In this document: positions 12,186-13,526 of the stretch, piece after piece
Layout: each line of letters opens with the position of its first letter
Position numbering within the stretch: position 1 is the stretch's first letter
From: Actinomycetes bacterium
GTDB lineage: Bacteria > Actinomycetota > Thermoleophilia > Solirubrobacterales > 70-9
Reading direction: 5' to 3'
Assembly (NCBI GenBank): GCA_023434465.1
Contig: JAEYSQ010000052.1
Span: 1 to 13,526, forward strand
Length of the DNA stretch: 13,526 nt
The notes under the pieces: model-generated
The model's database searches: none
What the model saw: the letters and a program-made list of their open reading frames with translations, nothing else
Told to the model about the DNA's origin: nothing
Translations under genes and position numbers: made by a program

Positions 12186-13526
12186 ATGAACGACGCGCCA
12201 CAGCTGAATCCGAATTCCTATCGAGACACCTGGTGTGGGCAGGTCCTGGGTGACCGGGTCGGCAGTGAGGTGCGGCTCTCGGGCTGGGTTCACCGTCGCC
12301 GAGACCACGGCGGCCTGATCTTCATCGACCTTCGCGACCGGACTGGCCTGGTTCAGCTCGTCTTCAATCCTGACCAGGCCGGCGGTGCTCATGACCTCGG
12401 GCACACGCTCCGCTCCGAATACGTGATCAGTGTTACGGGCGAAGTGGTGACCCGCTCCGAGGAGACGGTCAATCCGGAAATGCCGACCGGCGAGTTCGAG
12501 GTTCGGGTGAAGGAGGCCGAAGTCCTGGCTCAGTCGGAAACCCCTCCTTTCGAAATCGAAGGATTCCACGGCGAAGTCGGCGAGGAGACACGCCTCCGGC
12601 ATCGCTACCTCGACCTGCGCCGGGAACAGATGCAGGAAGCGATCAAGCTGCGCCACCGTCTCACCACCGCGATGCGGCGCTTCCTCGACGGGGAAGGCTT
12701 CCTCGAGATCGAAACTCCGATCCTCACGCTTTCCACCCCGGAAGGTGCCCGCGACTTCCTGGTGCCGGCCCGGCTCCAGCGCGGATCCTTTTACGCGCTG
12801 CCGCAGTCGCCGCAGCTTTTCAAGCAGCTGCTGATGGTCTCCGGCTTCGAACGGTACTTCCAGATCGCCCGCTGCTTCCGCGACGAGGACCTGCGGGCCG
12901 ACCGCCAGCCCGACTTCACCCAGCTCGACATCGAGATGAGTTTCGTCGACGGCGAGGACGTGATCGGGGTCAACGAGCGCCTGATCCAGCATGTGCTGGC
13001 CGAGATGGGGGTCGAGGTCGAGATCCCCTTCCAGCGCATGCCTTACGACGAGGCGATCGGCCGCTTCGGCTCCGACAAGCCCGACCTCCGCTACGGGTAC
13101 GAACTGACCGACCTGACCGAGATCCTGCGCGGTACTGGTTTCAAGGCCTTCGGGGGAGTGATCGAAGCCGGGGGACAGGTCAAGGGCATCAACTTCGGCC
13201 AGCGCGACCTCTCCCGCGCTCAGCTCGACGGTCTGATCGACGACGCCAAGGAACTGGGAGCCAAAGGGCTCGTCTGGGCCTTCCGCGAAGCCGACGGCTG
13301 GCGGGCACCGATCGCCAAGTTCCTCTCGGAAGACGAGCTGAAGAACCTGAACGAGGCCATGCGAGCCGAGGAGGGCGACCTGATGCTGGTCGCTGCCGAC
13401 CAGCCCGCCATGGTCGCCACCATCCTCGGCGGGCTGCGCACCCGTCTGGCCGAGCGTTGGGACCTGATCCCGGCTGACGCCGGCAACCGGTTCTGCTGGA
13501 TCGTCGACTGGCCGCTTTTCGAATGG
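12186..13526 (+). CDS. aspS: Aspartyl-tRNA synthetase, bacterial type (3' end outside window)
   Basis: The frame is open for 447 codons from ATG 12186 to the right edge, about three quarters of the usual 590 residues. It begins with an OB-fold anticodon-binding domain (SGWVHRRRDHGGLIFIDLRDRTGLVQLVF). Then comes the class II core: motif 1 region (FLEIETPILTLSTPEGARDFLVP), SPQLFKQLLM, and motif 2 (FQIARCFRDEDLRADRQPDFTQLD). After that is the bacterial-type GAD insertion domain (about 275 onward, including FKAFGGVIEAGGQVKGIN). The visible part ends at WIVDWPLFEW, just before motif 3. His41 in RRRDHGG is the residue linked in Pseudomonas-type enzymes to non-discriminating charging of both tRNA-Asp and tRNA-Asn. 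No strong ribosome site or promoter is seen in the 83 bases upstream. Confidence 0.96.
   Translation, partial: MNDAPQLNPNSYRDTWCGQVLGDRVGSEVRLSGWVHRRRDHGGLIFIDLRDRTGLVQLVFNPDQAGGAHDLGHTLRSEYVISVTGEVVTRSEETVNPEMPTGEFEVRVKEAEVLAQSETPPFEIEGFHGEVGEETRLRHRYLDLRREQMQEAIKLRHRLTTAMRRFLDGEGFLEIETPILTLSTPEGARDFLVPARLQRGSFYALPQSPQLFKQLLMVSGFERYFQIARCFRDEDLRADRQPDFTQLDIEMSFVDGEDVIGVNERLIQHVLAEMGVEVEIPFQRMPYDEAIGRFGSDKPDLRYGYELTDLTEILRGTGFKAFGGVIEAGGQVKGINFGQRDLSRAQLDGLIDDAKELGAKGLVWAFREADGWRAPIAKFLSEDELKNLNEAMRAEEGDLMLVAADQPAMVATILGGLRTRLAERWDLIPADAGNRFCWIVDWPLFEW

Noticed and set aside
9931..12201. 756-codon open frame on the minus strand
   Set aside because: It lies opposite hisS and the CSLREA gene, which have clear domains. 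The product shows the same antisense composition, with no domain or start signal.
1..13526. CRISPR array, insertion sequence or integrated element
   Set aside because: No spaced direct repeats, transposase or integrase motifs, or terminal inverted repeats were seen. Gene content and composition look uniformly chromosomal.

Overview
The window is GC-rich, gene-dense chromosomal DNA with many GTG starts, stop/start overlaps and apparently leaderless genes. The mix of proteins (a CSLREA-motif secreted protein with a Lys-rich tail, a DUF2200 protein, an MBL-hisS-aspS neighbourhood) suggests a high-GC actinobacterium, most likely of the Thermoleophilia/Solirubrobacterales type. That placement is inferred from gene content and composition, not from a search. 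I see no insertion sequence, CRISPR array, prophage or rRNA, and no gene-free stretch longer than about 115 bases.

Layout. (1) Bases 1-320 hold the C-terminal end of a probable secreted beta-rich protein, convergent with a Ric/ScdA-type di-iron protein (1054-329, minus). (2) A perfect 10-bp inverted repeat (1062-1086) separates that gene from a divergent pair on the plus strand: a 59-residue single-helix membrane microprotein and a DUF2200 protein, joined by a one-base stop/start overlap. (3) A tRNA with a CAT anticodon (1796-1723, minus) lies head to head with a class I methyltransferase gene (1814-2347). (4) A tight four-gene minus-strand operon (5917-2338) encodes an unknown two-helix membrane protein, an ABC ATPase, a large duplicated ABC-2 permease of the polyketide/drug-exporter type, and a TMEM175-like channel protein. 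All junctions overlap or nearly touch. A VOC-fold protein (6349-5969) lies just upstream behind a hairpin. (5) Divergently, the plus strand carries an M29/NicX-like metallohydrolase, a stand-alone glutamate formimidoyltransferase homologue, a basic two-helix membrane protein, an MBL-fold hydrolase and histidyl-tRNA synthetase, all closely packed. (6) A CSLREA beta-helix secreted protein with its own strong promoter sits between hisS and the aspartyl-tRNA synthetase gene, which runs off the right edge.

How they may work together. The Ric homologue repairs Fe-S clusters after nitrosative or oxidative damage. Its shared palindrome with the microprotein/DUF2200 pair suggests co-regulation, and this is the best candidate for an undescribed small stress module. 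The ABC/TMEM175 operon looks like an exporter coupled to an ion channel. MBL-hisS-aspS is a housekeeping neighbourhood, and AspRS carries a residue associated with non-discriminating enzymes.
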